From positions 3,620,273 through 3,684,272 of the forward strand of contig NZ_LOJP01000001.1 of NCBI RefSeq assembly GCF_001553785.1: a stretch of DNA of 64,000 nucleotides, in the 5' to 3' direction. Positions 17,132-25,920 of the stretch are shown piece by piece; the first letter of the stretch is position 1; each line of letters starts with the position of its first letter. Under the pieces are notes generated by a model, which did not search any database, had not been told where the DNA came from, and saw only the letters and a program-made list of their open reading frames with translations. This DNA comes from Actinoplanes sp. TFC3. Lineage in GTDB: Bacteria > Actinomycetota > Actinomycetes > Mycobacteriales > Micromonosporaceae. A program made the translations under genes and the position numbers.

Positions 17132-18046
17132 GGGCCGGTCGGCGGCCGGCACCGGGAGGTAGCTGACGCCGGTCAGCTCCTCGGCCGCTGCCCAGAGCCG
17201 CTGCCCGACAGCCGGGTCGGCGGCTTCCCGGCTGAGTCGTGCCTCAGTCACCCGCCCCCCGGTCTCCCACAGCCCGGCCGGCCCGAAGAACTGACCACCT
17301 CGCACCTCAGGGTCGGTCGCGGCGCGCAACTGCGGCAGCGCGCCCTGCTCCACCGGCTGCGTCGCGATCAACCCGATCCGCGCGATCATCCGGCCCAGGC
17401 GGGCCCGGTGCTCCCAGGCCCGCGGGGTCAGGTTGGTGCGGGTCAAACCGGGGTGGGCCAGCGTGCTGACGATCGGCGACCCGGCCGCACGCAGCCGGCG
17501 GTCGAGTTCGAGGCCGAAGACCGTGGTGGCCAGCTTGGACCGGCCGTACGCGGCAGGCGCCCGATAGCTGCGCTCGGACATCAGATCGCCGAAGTCCAGA
17601 TGCGCGTTCTTGTGGGTGATCGAACTGAGGTTGACCACCCGCGGTTCGCGCCCGGCCGCGAGCCTGCTGAGCAGCAGGCCGGTCAGCGCGAAATGGCCAA
17701 GCAGGTTGGTGGCGAACTGCAGCTCGAAGCCGTCCACGGAGGTGCGGCGCGGGCCGAGCAGCACCACGCCGGCGTTGTTCACCAGCAGGTCGACGCGGGG
17801 CAGCCCGGCGGCGAAACGGCGGACGTCGTCGAGCGAGGCCAGATCGAGCCGGCGTACCTCGACGCTGCCCGCGATCCGGCGAGCGGCCTGCTCCCCCGCG
17901 GCGACGTTGCGCACCGCGAGCACGACATGCGCGCCGTGGCGGGCCAGCTCGGTGGCGGTGACCAGGCCAAGCCCGGAGTTCGCGCCGGTTACCACGGCGG
18001 TCCGCCCGGTTTGGCGGGGAATGCAATCGGTGGTCCATGCAGTCAT
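17126..18046 (-). CDS. Short-chain dehydrogenase/reductase (retinol dehydrogenase-like)
   Basis: A 306-residue classical/extended SDR. It has the nucleotide-binding motif TGANSGLG near the N-terminus, NNAG, the catalytic Ser in NLSSITHKN and the AYGRSK motif (Tyr-x-x-x-Lys). The C-terminal tail after about residue 200 is as in the SDR subgroup related to retinol and protochlorophyllide reductases. The start at 18046 (MTAWTTDC) is preferred over 18073. It is divergent from the MmyB-type regulator at 18148; such pairs are common in actinomycetes and the regulator usually controls the SDR. An inverted repeat TAGGT-N7-ACCTA (18097-18113) in the shared promoter is a candidate operator. Confidence 0.9.
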   Translation of the reverse strand: MTAWTTDCIPRQTGRTAVVTGANSGLGLVTATELARHGAHVVLAVRNVAAGEQAARRIAGSVEVRRLDLASLDDVRRFAAGLPRVDLLVNNAGVVLLGPRRTSVDGFELQFATNLLGHFALTGLLLSRLAAGREPRVVNLSSITHKNAHLDFGDLMSERSYRAPAAYGRSKLATTVFGLELDRRLRAAGSPIVSTLAHPGLTRTNLTPRAWEHRARLGRMIARIGLIATQPVEQGALPQLRAATDPEVRGGQFFGPAGLWETGGRVTEARLSREAADPAVGQRLWAAAEELTGVSYLPVPAADRPS

Positions 18047-18147
18047 GCCGAGCACGTTAGGATCGCCGGGCACCGGTTCCGTCGTACCCGGTTGCCTAGG
18101 TTTGCCGGACCTACCTTGCCGCTCCCGGCAGGCGGCAGACTAGGAAC

Positions 18148-19008
18148 ATGATTCATCCGTACGCCCGCGAGCTCGGCGATTTCCTGCGCGCCCGCCGCAA
18201 CCGCCTGCGCCCGCAGGACGTGGGTCTCGAGCCCGGCGGCCGGCGCAAGGTCACCGGGCTGCGGCGTGAGGAACTTGCTCTGCTGGCCGGGCTGAGCACC
18301 GACTACTACCAGCGGATGGAACAAGGCCGGGAGGTACGCCCGTCCGACGACGTCCTCGATGCCATCGCCGGGGCGCTCGACCTGGACGGCGACGAACGCC
18401 GCCACCTGTTCGCCCTGGCCCACGCCGCCCGCCGGCCCCTGCCGCAGCGGCCCGACCGGGGCGCGGAGCAGGTGCCCGCCGGCACGCACCGGCTGCTGCA
18501 GGTCCTGGACACCCCGGCGCTGGTGCTCGGCCGGCACCTCGACCTGCTCGCCTGGAACCCGCTGACCGAGGCACTGCTCGGTGACCCGACCGGCTACCCG
18601 CCGCAGCGGCTCAACATGCTCCTGCTGCTGTTCGACGACACCCGCACCGCCGAGCGCACCTGCCCCGGCTGGGAGCAGCAGGCCCTGGACTACATCGGCA
18701 TGCTGCGCGCCGCGGTAGCCACCGACCCCACCCATCCCCGCGCCACCGCGATCGTCGGCGAGCTGAGCATCCGCAGCCCCGAGTTTCGCCGCTTGTGGTC
18801 CCGCCACGACGTGCGCACCTCGGTCACCGGCACCAAAACCTTCCGCGTCCCCGAGGTCGGCGACATCAGCCTGGACTGGGACACCTATCCGCTGCCGGGC
18901 AACCCGGGTCCGGTCATGCTGGTCTTCACCACCGAACCGGGCAGCCCCGACGCGGACCGCCTGCACCTGCTGGCCGCCCTGCACGCCACCCGATCCGCGC
19001 GGCGCTGA
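18148..19008 (+). CDS. XRE-type regulator with MmyB-like ligand domain
   Basis: A 286-residue protein. Residues about 5-75 are an HTH_XRE domain (LGDFLRARRNRLRPQDVGLE, then REELALLAGLSTDYYQRMEQ). Residues 105-280 form the MmyB-like PAS-related domain (LDTPALVLGRHLDLLAWNPL, then WSRHDVRTSVTGTKTFRVPE), thought to bind a fatty acid or similar ligand. In this family the regulator typically controls the divergent SDR gene, which fits the arrangement here. Confidence 0.92.
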   Translation: MIHPYARELGDFLRARRNRLRPQDVGLEPGGRRKVTGLRREELALLAGLSTDYYQRMEQGREVRPSDDVLDAIAGALDLDGDERRHLFALAHAARRPLPQRPDRGAEQVPAGTHRLLQVLDTPALVLGRHLDLLAWNPLTEALLGDPTGYPPQRLNMLLLLFDDTRTAERTCPGWEQQALDYIGMLRAAVATDPTHPRATAIVGELSIRSPEFRRLWSRHDVRTSVTGTKTFRVPEVGDISLDWDTYPLPGNPGPVMLVFTTEPGSPDADRLHLLAALHATRSARR

Positions 19009-19014
19009 ACCGGC

Positions 19015-19323
19015 TCAGGAGACGAACTCCACCTCCCGGAACGCCGCGCTCGGGCCTTCGAGCAACCGCTGCCGCTGCCCGCGCAGGTGCAGGTCGAAGA
19101 AGGCGAGCGGATACGCCTGCTGGATCCGTACCGCCCGGGCCGGGTTGAAGTCGCCGATCCAGTCGTGCAGCCAGTCCTCACCCATCCCGGCGATCCGGGC
19201 CAGTTGCGGCATCAGCCACTGGGTGTCGCCGTACACGGTGGCCGGCGGCTGCGACAGCATCGGGCCGTCCAGGCTGAGCCCGGCTCGTACCCGCCCTTGG
19301 CGGGCTCGGAATCGAGGCCGCAC
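19015..19323 (-). pseudogene. Alpha/beta hydrolase (PAF-acetylhydrolase-like) C-terminal fragment
   Basis: The frame encodes about 100 residues matching the C-terminal third of a secreted alpha/beta hydrolase: RVRAGLSLDGPML, then AYPLAFFDLHLRGQRQRLLE and a FREVEF end. The nucleophile elbow (GxSxG) and oxyanion region are missing. It abuts the stop of the propeller gene at 19325, so the 5' part was probably deleted. Not expected to be functional. Confidence 0.65.
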
Positions 19324-19324
19324 A

Positions 19325-21166
19325 CTAGGAGATGCTCACCCAGGCGTCGTCGAGGCTGCCGTGGAACTGGTCGTTGTTCTCGCTGGTGCCCTTGCCGCCC
19401 AGGCTCAGCGGCTGGGTGGTGATCACCGACAGGCCGGCCGGGATGGTGGTGCTGCCCTCGGTCCTGCCGTCGACCAGGATGGTGACCGTGGCACCGGCGC
19501 GGCGGCACTCAACCGTGTGCCAGGAGCCGTCGGAGATGGACGCGCCGGCCTTGGCCACGTAGATCTTGGTGGCGTCCTTGTCGCTGAACACGCAGCTCGG
19601 CTTGCCGGACACCCCGTCGGCCTGCAGCTTGTACTGCCCGCCGGCGGTGGAGTAGCCCTTCTGCAGGATGTTCTCGCCCGACGACGTCTCGGCCGGGGAC
19701 AGCAGCACCGACGCACCGAAACGCAGGACCCGGCTGCCCGGGTTGAGCGCGGGGCTGTCCTTGGCCTGCAACACCACGCGCGGGCAGTCGGCGCCTCTGC
19801 ACTTGGGCGGGAAGGAGACGGCCTGGCCGCGCCCGTGCGGGACCGGCTTGAGCGTGCCGTTGTTGACCCCGGATACCCGCAGCGTGTTGCCGTTGCCCGA
19901 GCCGTCGTCGTAGCTGGCGTCGGCGACCGTGGAGTCGAAGTTGTAGGAGGCCACGACCGGTGACGGCGGTGCGGGCGGCAGCGCGCTCTCGGTGACGATG
20001 GTACCGAACGCTGCGTAGCGCTTCTGAGTGGTGTCACCGATGGTGGTGAAGTCGCCGCCGACGCTGAGCAGGCCGGAGTCCAGGTTGCCGTCCATGGCCC
20101 GCACCCCGGCCACGCCGTTGGCCTGCGGCGCCCAGCCGGTCAGGTTGCCGGTCTGGTCCACGGCGGCGAGTTTGACCCGCGGGACCGAGCCGTCGGTGCA
20201 CGTACCCTTCGCGCCGTTGTTCGTGGTGGTGCAGGCCTTGTCGAAGTGACCGCCGACGTAGGTGATGCCGTCGATGGTGGCGATCGCCTGGGCGTCACCG
20301 TCGAACACCCGGGTCCAACGCGCCTGACCGGCGAACGTGTAGGCCACGGCCCGTCCGCCCTGCCCGCCGAGGGCGGCATGGACCCCGTCGGCGTCCGTCG
20401 AGAGCGCGAACACCTGCGACACCGGCTTGGGCAAGAAGTCCCTGTACAGTACGCCCGAAGCACCATCGACCGCCGTCAGCCGCAGCGTCGAGCTGACCCC
20501 GTTGGTCTTGTGGAAACCACCACCGAGGTAGACCCGGCTCCCCCGCACGGCGAGCGCGTTGACGGTGTCGTCGGTCGTGGGTGCCCAGTTGTCCAGGGCG
20601 CCGGTGCTGGTGCTGAACGCGGCGAGGTTCGCGCGGGGTGCGTTGTCCACCGAGGTGATCCGGCCGCCGACGTAGAGCCGGCCGTTACCCACCGCGAGCG
20701 CGTTGGGCCGGCCCAGCACGGCGTGCTTGAGCGGACCGGCCACGCCGGTGGTGGCGTCGATGGCCGCGATCGCGTCGCGCGACAGGTCGGCGACCTTGCC
20801 GAAGTCCCCGGCGGCGTAGACCGTGCCGCCGTCGGTGGCCAGCGCGCGCACGGTTGCGTCGGCGCCGGGATTCCAGTCGAGCAGCTTGCCGGTGCGGGCG
20901 TCGAACGCCGCCAGCCGCGAGCGCGTCACCGTCTTGCCGCTGATCACCGCGCCGGTGAACGAGCCACCCACGTACACCGTGTCACCGGCGTGGGCGACGG
21001 CGAACACCGGGCCGTTGAACGACGGCGCCGGGGCCGGGGTGCCGGACATGACCCCGGCCAGGGCCACTCCCCCGGCGCCGAGCAGGGCGGTCACCACGGA
21101 GAGGATGACCGCCCGGCGGACGGGGGACTTCAGGCGAACTCGATCTCTGCGCACACCCGGTTCCAA
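19325..21166 (-). CDS. Secreted beta-propeller plus LamG-like domain protein
   Basis: A 613-residue protein with an N-terminal signal/anchor ([20 protein letters not shown]). Residues about 45-400 are repeats of the form VYVGGSFT / VYAAGDFG / LYVGGRIT / VYLGGGFH, each followed by AAxD..TG: blades of a delta-60-like propeller. Residues about 425-613 are a concanavalin A/LamG-like domain with a cysteine pair (CRGADC) and [19 protein letters not shown]. Typical of secreted surface or carbohydrate-binding proteins. No catalytic residues seen. It lies next to the ceramidase gene in the same direction. Confidence 0.85.
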   Translation of the reverse strand: MEPGVRRDRVRLKSPVRRAVILSVVTALLGAGGVALAGVMSGTPAPAPSFNGPVFAVAHAGDTVYVGGSFTGAVISGKTVTRSRLAAFDARTGKLLDWNPGADATVRALATDGGTVYAAGDFGKVADLSRDAIAAIDATTGVAGPLKHAVLGRPNALAVGNGRLYVGGRITSVDNAPRANLAAFSTSTGALDNWAPTTDDTVNALAVRGSRVYLGGGFHKTNGVSSTLRLTAVDGASGVLYRDFLPKPVSQVFALSTDADGVHAALGGQGGRAVAYTFAGQARWTRVFDGDAQAIATIDGITYVGGHFDKACTTTNNGAKGTCTDGSVPRVKLAAVDQTGNLTGWAPQANGVAGVRAMDGNLDSGLLSVGGDFTTIGDTTQKRYAAFGTIVTESALPPAPPSPVVASYNFDSTVADASYDDGSGNGNTLRVSGVNNGTLKPVPHGRGQAVSFPPKCRGADCPRVVLQAKDSPALNPGSRVLRFGASVLLSPAETSSGENILQKGYSTAGGQYKLQADGVSGKPSCVFSDKDATKIYVAKAGASISDGSWHTVECRRAGATVTILVDGRTEGSTTIPAGLSVITTQPLSLGGKGTSENNDQFHGSLDDAWVSIS

Positions 21167-21185
21167 CGGGCCGGCGCTGTTTGGG

Positions 21186-23198
21186 TCACGGGGTGACTTG
21201 GAAGGCTCTGCTCGTACCGGTGAAGGGGGTTATCGATCCGGTCAGGCTCTTCGCATCGCCATGGTGGATGATCCGGTACGTTCCGGGCTCGGCGGTGCGC
21301 GGAATGCTCCACGTGACCTGCGCGGTCGACACGCCCAGGTATTCACGCTTCCAGCGGTAGATCGTCTGCCATTCCGAATCCGTGGAAACCGTGCTCCACG
21401 TGGTTCCGGTCTGGCGTTGCACCTCGAGGAACGTGCCTTCGTTGCGCAGGTTGTTGTTGGGGTGCCCGGTGACGAAATCGACCTGCACCTCGGCGCCGCG
21501 GGAATAGGTGGCGGCGGGCTGGGTGATGACGCTGCCGAACTGCTTGCCCAGCGGCGGGGTGTCCAGGACAACGCCGGGTCGCACGCTGATCCGGTTCTGC
21601 GGCAAGGCGGGCGGCTGGGCGGTGCTCGGCGTGGGCTGGCCGTCGCGCAAGGCGGCAGCGAGTTTCGCCAACTCCTGCGCGTACGCCGATTGGGTGTAGC
21701 GGCCGAAATGTGTTGCCGCGCCCTCGTAGTGCTGCAGGTCGTATTCCTCGGGGGTGGCGACATAGCCTGCGTACGCGTTGGCGTATCCGGCCAGGATCTG
21801 GTGGGTGGCGACGCCGTTCAGTTGCGCGTTCACGGCGTCACGCACGCGTTGCCCGCTGACGATGGTGAACTCGCCCGGGGCGGTCGTCAGCGCCAATTGG
21901 CCGATGCGCAGGATCTGCAACGGCATGATCTGCGGGGTCCAGGGCGGGTTCTGGCTGCCGGTGCCGAGGAAGACGTCCTTGGGTGCCTGGCACGCGCGCA
22001 CCCAGGCGGGGGTCGGGTTCACCACGATGCCCGCGACCAGCAGCAACGGGTTGGTGTTGAGGTCCCCCTCGTCGACGATCGGCGGGCCGGGACCGTCCTC
22101 GGCGCCGGCGGTGAAGTTCTGGCCCAGCGCGCCCGGGCAGGTGCGGTGCGGCTGGCCGTCCGGCGTGTACGCGCCGGCCACCTGAACGTTGGAGAAGTCG
22201 ACGTACCGGCCGCGTGCGTCGATCGGCCCGCTCAGTTCCTCGGTGGCGTTCGCAAACAATTCCTGCGCCTTGCCGGCCTGCAACTGACCGATGATGCGGG
22301 TGTTCTCGAACTCGTTGCCGGTCGGTCCCTTGGCACCACCGTCCCGCAGGTTCGGCGACATGTCCCCGGCATTGGTCTGCGCGAAAGCGGCGACGAAGTC
22401 ACCCCGATCCGCCCACGTGACGTGGTGCACGCCGGATTCGATGGCGTGGCTCGCGTACCCCTTGTTGTCGGCACTGATCAGATGGTTGGACGGGGTCATC
22501 GAGGTGCCGTGGGTGGCGAAGAAGTCGAGCATGCCGACCGGGGTGCCGTTCTGCTCGAAACGCAGCACGCTCATCCGGGTGTCCACCGCGTTCGGGAACC
22601 TGGCTCTGTCGGCGGCTGGGTTGTTGGTGAACGCCGCGAGCGACCGGTTCACATTGGCACCCGTGAGCGTACCCTCGGCGAATTTGACCTTGCCGGGTTT
22701 GAGGTTGGCATCGGCGGCGTCGACCGCGCGCACAATGCCCGACACCATTGCCTCGAAAACCGGCGCCTCGAAACCGAGCGTGGTCAGGTTGTAGAGGGTG
22801 TACTCGTCGAATCCGCCGGGCCCGGAATGCGTGTGGGTCGCGGTCAACGTCAGATTCTGATCCGTGTACGCGGTGCCGTGCTTGGCCTTGAGCCGTTTGA
22901 GGACCTCCACTTGTACGGCCTGGGTGACGAAGTCGGCCTCGGTGCTGACGAAGGCGACTCGGTGATCGGTGGCATCGGCGACCACGAAGGCTCGCGCCCA
23001 CTGGCGGGATGCGAGGCCGGATGTGGTCTGAGCAGGATCGGCGTAACCGAGCATGCCGACCTCCGCGGGCTCCCCGGTCATGTCCCCGATCCCGACTCCG
23101 ACGCGGTAACTGCTCGCTTGCGGGGCGGCTTGCGCTGGGGCGGGCATCAAGGTGAGGGTGGCGGTGGCAAGACAGGCGATGAGGCGGTGGGGGGACAA
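21186..23198 (-). CDS. Secreted neutral ceramidase
   Basis: About 670 residues with a Sec signal ([18 protein letters not shown]). Zinc-binding [11 protein letters not shown] (about 121-131 counting from the GTG) and FFATHGTSM, then LISADNKG and the family-specific GDMSPN motif containing the serine essential in neutral ceramidases (about residue 283). The C-terminal Ig-like domain ends [12 protein letters not shown] through [10 protein letters not shown]. It hydrolyses the N-acyl link of ceramides, releasing fatty acid and sphingosine, outside the cell. Start: the GTG at 23204 lies inside the GGAGGTG Shine-Dalgarno itself, whereas the TTG at 23198 has GGAGG 5 nt upstream, so TTG is preferred. 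Divergent from the LacI regulator. Confidence 0.9.
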   Translation of the reverse strand: MSPHRLIACLATATLTLMPAPAQAAPQASSYRVGVGIGDMTGEPAEVGMLGYADPAQTTSGLASRQWARAFVVADATDHRVAFVSTEADFVTQAVQVEVLKRLKAKHGTAYTDQNLTLTATHTHSGPGGFDEYTLYNLTTLGFEAPVFEAMVSGIVRAVDAADANLKPGKVKFAEGTLTGANVNRSLAAFTNNPAADRARFPNAVDTRMSVLRFEQNGTPVGMLDFFATHGTSMTPSNHLISADNKGYASHAIESGVHHVTWADRGDFVAAFAQTNAGDMSPNLRDGGAKGPTGNEFENTRIIGQLQAGKAQELFANATEELSGPIDARGRYVDFSNVQVAGAYTPDGQPHRTCPGALGQNFTAGAEDGPGPPIVDEGDLNTNPLLLVAGIVVNPTPAWVRACQAPKDVFLGTGSQNPPWTPQIMPLQILRIGQLALTTAPGEFTIVSGQRVRDAVNAQLNGVATHQILAGYANAYAGYVATPEEYDLQHYEGAATHFGRYTQSAYAQELAKLAAALRDGQPTPSTAQPPALPQNRISVRPGVVLDTPPLGKQFGSVITQPAATYSRGAEVQVDFVTGHPNNNLRNEGTFLEVQRQTGTTWSTVSTDSEWQTIYRWKREYLGVSTAQVTWSIPRTAEPGTYRIIHHGDAKSLTGSITPFTGTSRAFQVTP

Positions 23199-23298
23199 GA
23201 GCACCTCCGGACAATGACGAAGGTCGATGACGTACGGCAGATGCTAATAGGTTTCACGTTTGCCCGCAGAAGCTGTGAAATACTTCCGGCATCAACCT

Positions 23299-23310
23299 CC
23301 GAAAGTTACG
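23299..23310. promoter_or_regulatory. LacI-type operator candidate upstream of the LacI gene
   Basis: CCGAAAGTTACG (23299-23310) fits the palindrome CGAAAGTTTCG with one mismatch. It lies 22 bp upstream of the regulator's GTG. Related sequences precede the importer at 29031 and the GH3 gene at 42845. A separate inverted pair, TTTCAC (23252-23257) and GTGAAA (23275-23280), lies further upstream in the ceramidase/LacI divergent region. Confidence 0.5.
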
Positions 23311-23331
23311 ACGCCGCCCGAGGAGCAGCCC

Positions 23332-24327
23332 GTGGCCCGCGTGACCATCGCCGCGATCGCAAGTGAGGCCGGTGTCTCCGTCCCCACCGTCTCCCGCGTG
23401 CTCAACGGCCGCGCCGACGTGGCCCCGCAGACCCGCGAACTGGTCGAGAAGCTGCTCAAACAGCACGGATACCGCCGCCGGGCGTCACGCCAGCGGCCCG
23501 GCCGGGCCGCCCTGGTCGACCTGGTCTTCAACGACCTGGACAGCCCCTGGGCGGTCGAGCTGATCCGCGGCGTCGAGGACGTCATGCACGCCGCCGGCGT
23601 CGGCACCGTCGTCTCCGCCGTGCACCGCCGCTCGGCTGCGACCCGGCAATGGCTGCAGAACCTGTACGCCCGCCAGTCCGACGGCGTCATCTTCGTAACC
23701 TCGGACCTGACCACCCCGGTGTACGCCGAACTGCAGCGCCTCAACATCCCGGTCGTGGTGGTCGACCCGGCCGGCGGCGCCCCCCTGGACATCCCCACCA
23801 TCGGCGCCACCAACTGGGCAGGCGGCCTGTCGGCAACCCAGCACCTGACCTCGCTGGGCCACCGCCGCATCGGCTTCATCGCAGGACCCAAGCAACTGCT
23901 GTGCAGCCGCGCCCGCCTCGACGGCTACCGCGCCGGCCTGGAATCATCGGATCCGGCGCTGATCCGCGAGGGCGACTTCATGTACGAATCGGGTTACACC
24001 GGCGGCATGTCGCTGCTGGAGCTGGAGACGCCACCCACCGCGGTGTTCGCCTCCAGCGACACGATGGCTCTAGGTGTCTATGAAGCCGCGCGGCACAAGG
24101 GGTTGCGGGTACCGGACGACCTGAGCGTGGTCGGCTTCGACGATCTGCCGGAGGCCCGGTGGGCGTCGCCGCCGCTGACCACGGTCCGGCAGCCGCTGGC
24201 CGAGATGGGCGGGCTGGCGGCGCGAACGGCGCTGCGGCTGGCCCAGGGAGCGGAGATCGAGGCGCCGCGTGTCGAGCTGTCGACGGAATTAGTGGTACGG
24301 GACAGCACCGCGCCCCCGCGTACCTGA
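23332..24327 (+). CDS. LacI-family transcriptional regulator
   Basis: About 331 residues from a GTG at 23332 (GAGGAG lies 6 nt upstream); the frame is open for 24 codons more but without coding character. N-terminal HTH and hinge: VTIAAIASEAGVSVPTVSRV then LNGRADVAPQTRELVEKLL. The sugar-binding core (about 65-320) includes IPVVVVDPAGG, GHRRIGFIAGP, AVFASSDTMALGVYEAARHK and DLSVVGFDDLPEARWASPPL. The YRRR hinge segment is typical of actinobacterial members that respond to oligosaccharides. It probably controls itself plus the importer and the GH3 enzyme (see operator candidates), and perhaps the divergent ceramidase. Confidence 0.92.
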   Translation: MARVTIAAIASEAGVSVPTVSRVLNGRADVAPQTRELVEKLLKQHGYRRRASRQRPGRAALVDLVFNDLDSPWAVELIRGVEDVMHAAGVGTVVSAVHRRSAATRQWLQNLYARQSDGVIFVTSDLTTPVYAELQRLNIPVVVVDPAGGAPLDIPTIGATNWAGGLSATQHLTSLGHRRIGFIAGPKQLLCSRARLDGYRAGLESSDPALIREGDFMYESGYTGGMSLLELETPPTAVFASSDTMALGVYEAARHKGLRVPDDLSVVGFDDLPEARWASPPLTTVRQPLAEMGGLAARTALRLAQGAEIEAPRVELSTELVVRDSTAPPRT

Positions 24328-24373
24328 TCTGCTGTCCGTCAGGTACGGGTGCGGGCCGACACCTGCGGCCCGC
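24319..24373 (+). terminator. Double hairpin after the LacI gene
   Basis: CGTACCTGA / TCAGGTACG (24319-24347) includes the stop codon, followed by GCGGGCCG / CGGCCCGC (24351-24373). Two consecutive perfect stems of 9 and 8 bp form a plausible Rho-independent terminator between the regulator and the excalibur gene. Confidence 0.6.
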
Positions 24374-24395
24374 TTCGCCGTTCGAAGGGTTCTTC

Positions 24396-24674
24396 ATGAC
24401 TCGCAAGCTCGCCAGCGTCGTCCTCGCCGGCCTTCTGGCCGGGGGCGGCTTCGGTGTGGTCGCCGGCCCCGCCGAGGCTGCTCCCAAGAAGTTCAAGAAC
24501 TGCACCGAGCTGAACAAGAAGTACAAGCACGGCGTGGGCCGCAAGGGCGCCAAGGACAAGGTGTCCGGCTCGTCGAAGCCGGTCACGACGTTCAAGGTCG
24601 ACACGGCGCTCTACAACGCGAACAAGAGCAAGCTGGACCGCGACAAGGACGGCATCGCCTGCGAGAAGCGCTAG
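24396..24674 (+). CDS. Secreted excalibur calcium-binding protein
   Basis: A 92-residue protein with a Sec signal (LASVVLAGLLAGGGFGVVAG, cleavage near AEA). The mature part has a CTELNKKYKHGVGR segment and ends in DRDKDGIACEKR, the excalibur DxDxDGxxCE calcium loop with its paired cysteine. Such small proteins are cell-surface associated; the precise role is unknown. No strong Shine-Dalgarno is evident; the start is chosen from the signal peptide. Confidence 0.9.
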   Translation: MTRKLASVVLAGLLAGGGFGVVAGPAEAAPKKFKNCTELNKKYKHGVGRKGAKDKVSGSSKPVTTFKVDTALYNANKSKLDRDKDGIACEKR

Positions 24675-24678
24675 CTGC

Positions 24679-25160
24679 TCAACGGGTACGGCCGGCGTCA
24701 TCGTCGAGCGACCGCAGCCACTTGGCGCACGAGTAGCCGACGTCGCTCATGGTGTATTCGATGGCGCTGGTCCGTACCTCCTCGACAAGCCCCATGCCGG
24801 AAAGCTGCCGCCGGATCATCCCCGCGGCCGCCTCGAGCCTGCGCGACTCCAGCACCGTGACCACGGATAGCCGCCGGCCTCGAACCGCTTGATGTACTCG
24901 ACCAGGTCGGTGGTCACCAACGGGCGCTGCCGCCGATCAGGCGCTCGGGCTGCCGGGGCATACCTCGCCCCAGCCGAGTGCATCCCTGAAGCCGTCGTGC
25001 TCGGCGTTGCTGTGCGAGAGCGTCAGGGTCGACTGCTGTCCCCGCGTGGCCAGGATGCCGTCCCAGCCCTTGTCCGGTTCGTTGCGGATCTGCTGCACGA
25101 TCATCGGCTCCCGGTCGCGGACGATGACGATGCCCTTGCCGGGCGCACGCGGCCGACCCT
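24679..25160 (-). pseudogene. Cluster of minus-strand gene relics
   Basis: Two or three coding-like pieces in different frames. At 24679-24864, MVTVLESRRLEAAAG through EYTMSDVGYS resembles the winged-helix end of an HxlR regulator. At about 24870-24925 there is a stretch reading LVEYIKRFEAGGYP. At 24937-25160 a frame without a clear start reads GKGIVIVRDREPMIVQQIRN, then DKGWDGILATRGQQSTLTLS and GWGEVCPGSPSA before a stop. Composition is that of real genes, but frame breaks and missing starts mark decay. Only the HxlR match suggests a family, and weakly. Confidence 0.4.
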
Positions 25161-25293
25161 AGCTGCCGGGCGCCCCCGGCGCTGCCCGGTCACTTCTGCG
25201 TTGCAGCCGGGGAGCAGAAACCCTCAACTGCCGCCGGTGGGCGCCGACAAACTCTGCGACCCCCTGGCCGTACCGAACCACAGGACACGCCGT

Positions 25294-25920
25294 ATGAAAC
25301 GTACCTTTCGCGTCCCCCGAGCTGTGGCAGTCGGCACGGCAGTCGCCGTGCTCGGCGCCGGCCTGACCGGCTGCAGCAGCCTCACCGAGCTCACCAGCAG
25401 CAGCAAACCGCTGCTCGGCGGCACCTCCACCAAGAGTCCCACCCCGAGCCCGAGTGTCAGCGCAAGCGTCAAGCCCCCGGTGCGCCCCAGTGGCCCGCTG
25501 GACACCGGCACGGTGACGCACCGGCTCAAGCAGGGCAACTTCACCGTCCAGCTGACGTACTGGACGGGCGACAACGCGAAGCTGTACACCGCCGCGTCGA
25601 CGAAGACCATCAATGTTGCCGCGCACATCGAGGATGCCGACAACACCCACCGGATGAGCGTGAGCACGTTCCAGGTCACCCAGGATGACGGCACGAAGCG
25701 GGCCGTGGCGGCCACCGACAGCGGCAAGTTCGACGTGACGCCGCCGTACCCCTACGACACGGTGGTGACGCTGCCTGCCGCCACGGCGGGGGCCACGAAG
25801 CTCACGCTCACGGTGCGGCTGGACCTGCTGGTCGAAACCGAGCCGGACTCGAACAGCTTCTACCGCTCCACCGCGCTCGACACCCTGACCCTGCCGCTGC
25901 TCACGAATGGTGCCAGTTGA
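25294..25920 (+). CDS. Secreted lipoprotein of unknown function
   Basis: A 208-residue protein. The signal peptide ends in a lipobox (LGAGLTGC), so it is membrane-anchored outside. A Ser/Pro/Thr-rich linker (SPTPSPSVSASVKPPVRPS) is followed by a beta-rich domain with FTVQLTYWTGDNAKLYTAAS and TLPAATAGATKLTLTVRLDL. Its TGA overlaps the ATG of the glycosyltransferase by 1 bp, so the two are co-translated and probably work together, for example in handling the exported polysaccharide. Confidence 0.75.
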   Translation: MKRTFRVPRAVAVGTAVAVLGAGLTGCSSLTELTSSSKPLLGGTSTKSPTPSPSVSASVKPPVRPSGPLDTGTVTHRLKQGNFTVQLTYWTGDNAKLYTAASTKTINVAAHIEDADNTHRMSVSTFQVTQDDGTKRAVAATDSGKFDVTPPYPYDTVVTLPAATAGATKLTLTVRLDLLVETEPDSNSFYRSTALDTLTLPLLTNGAS

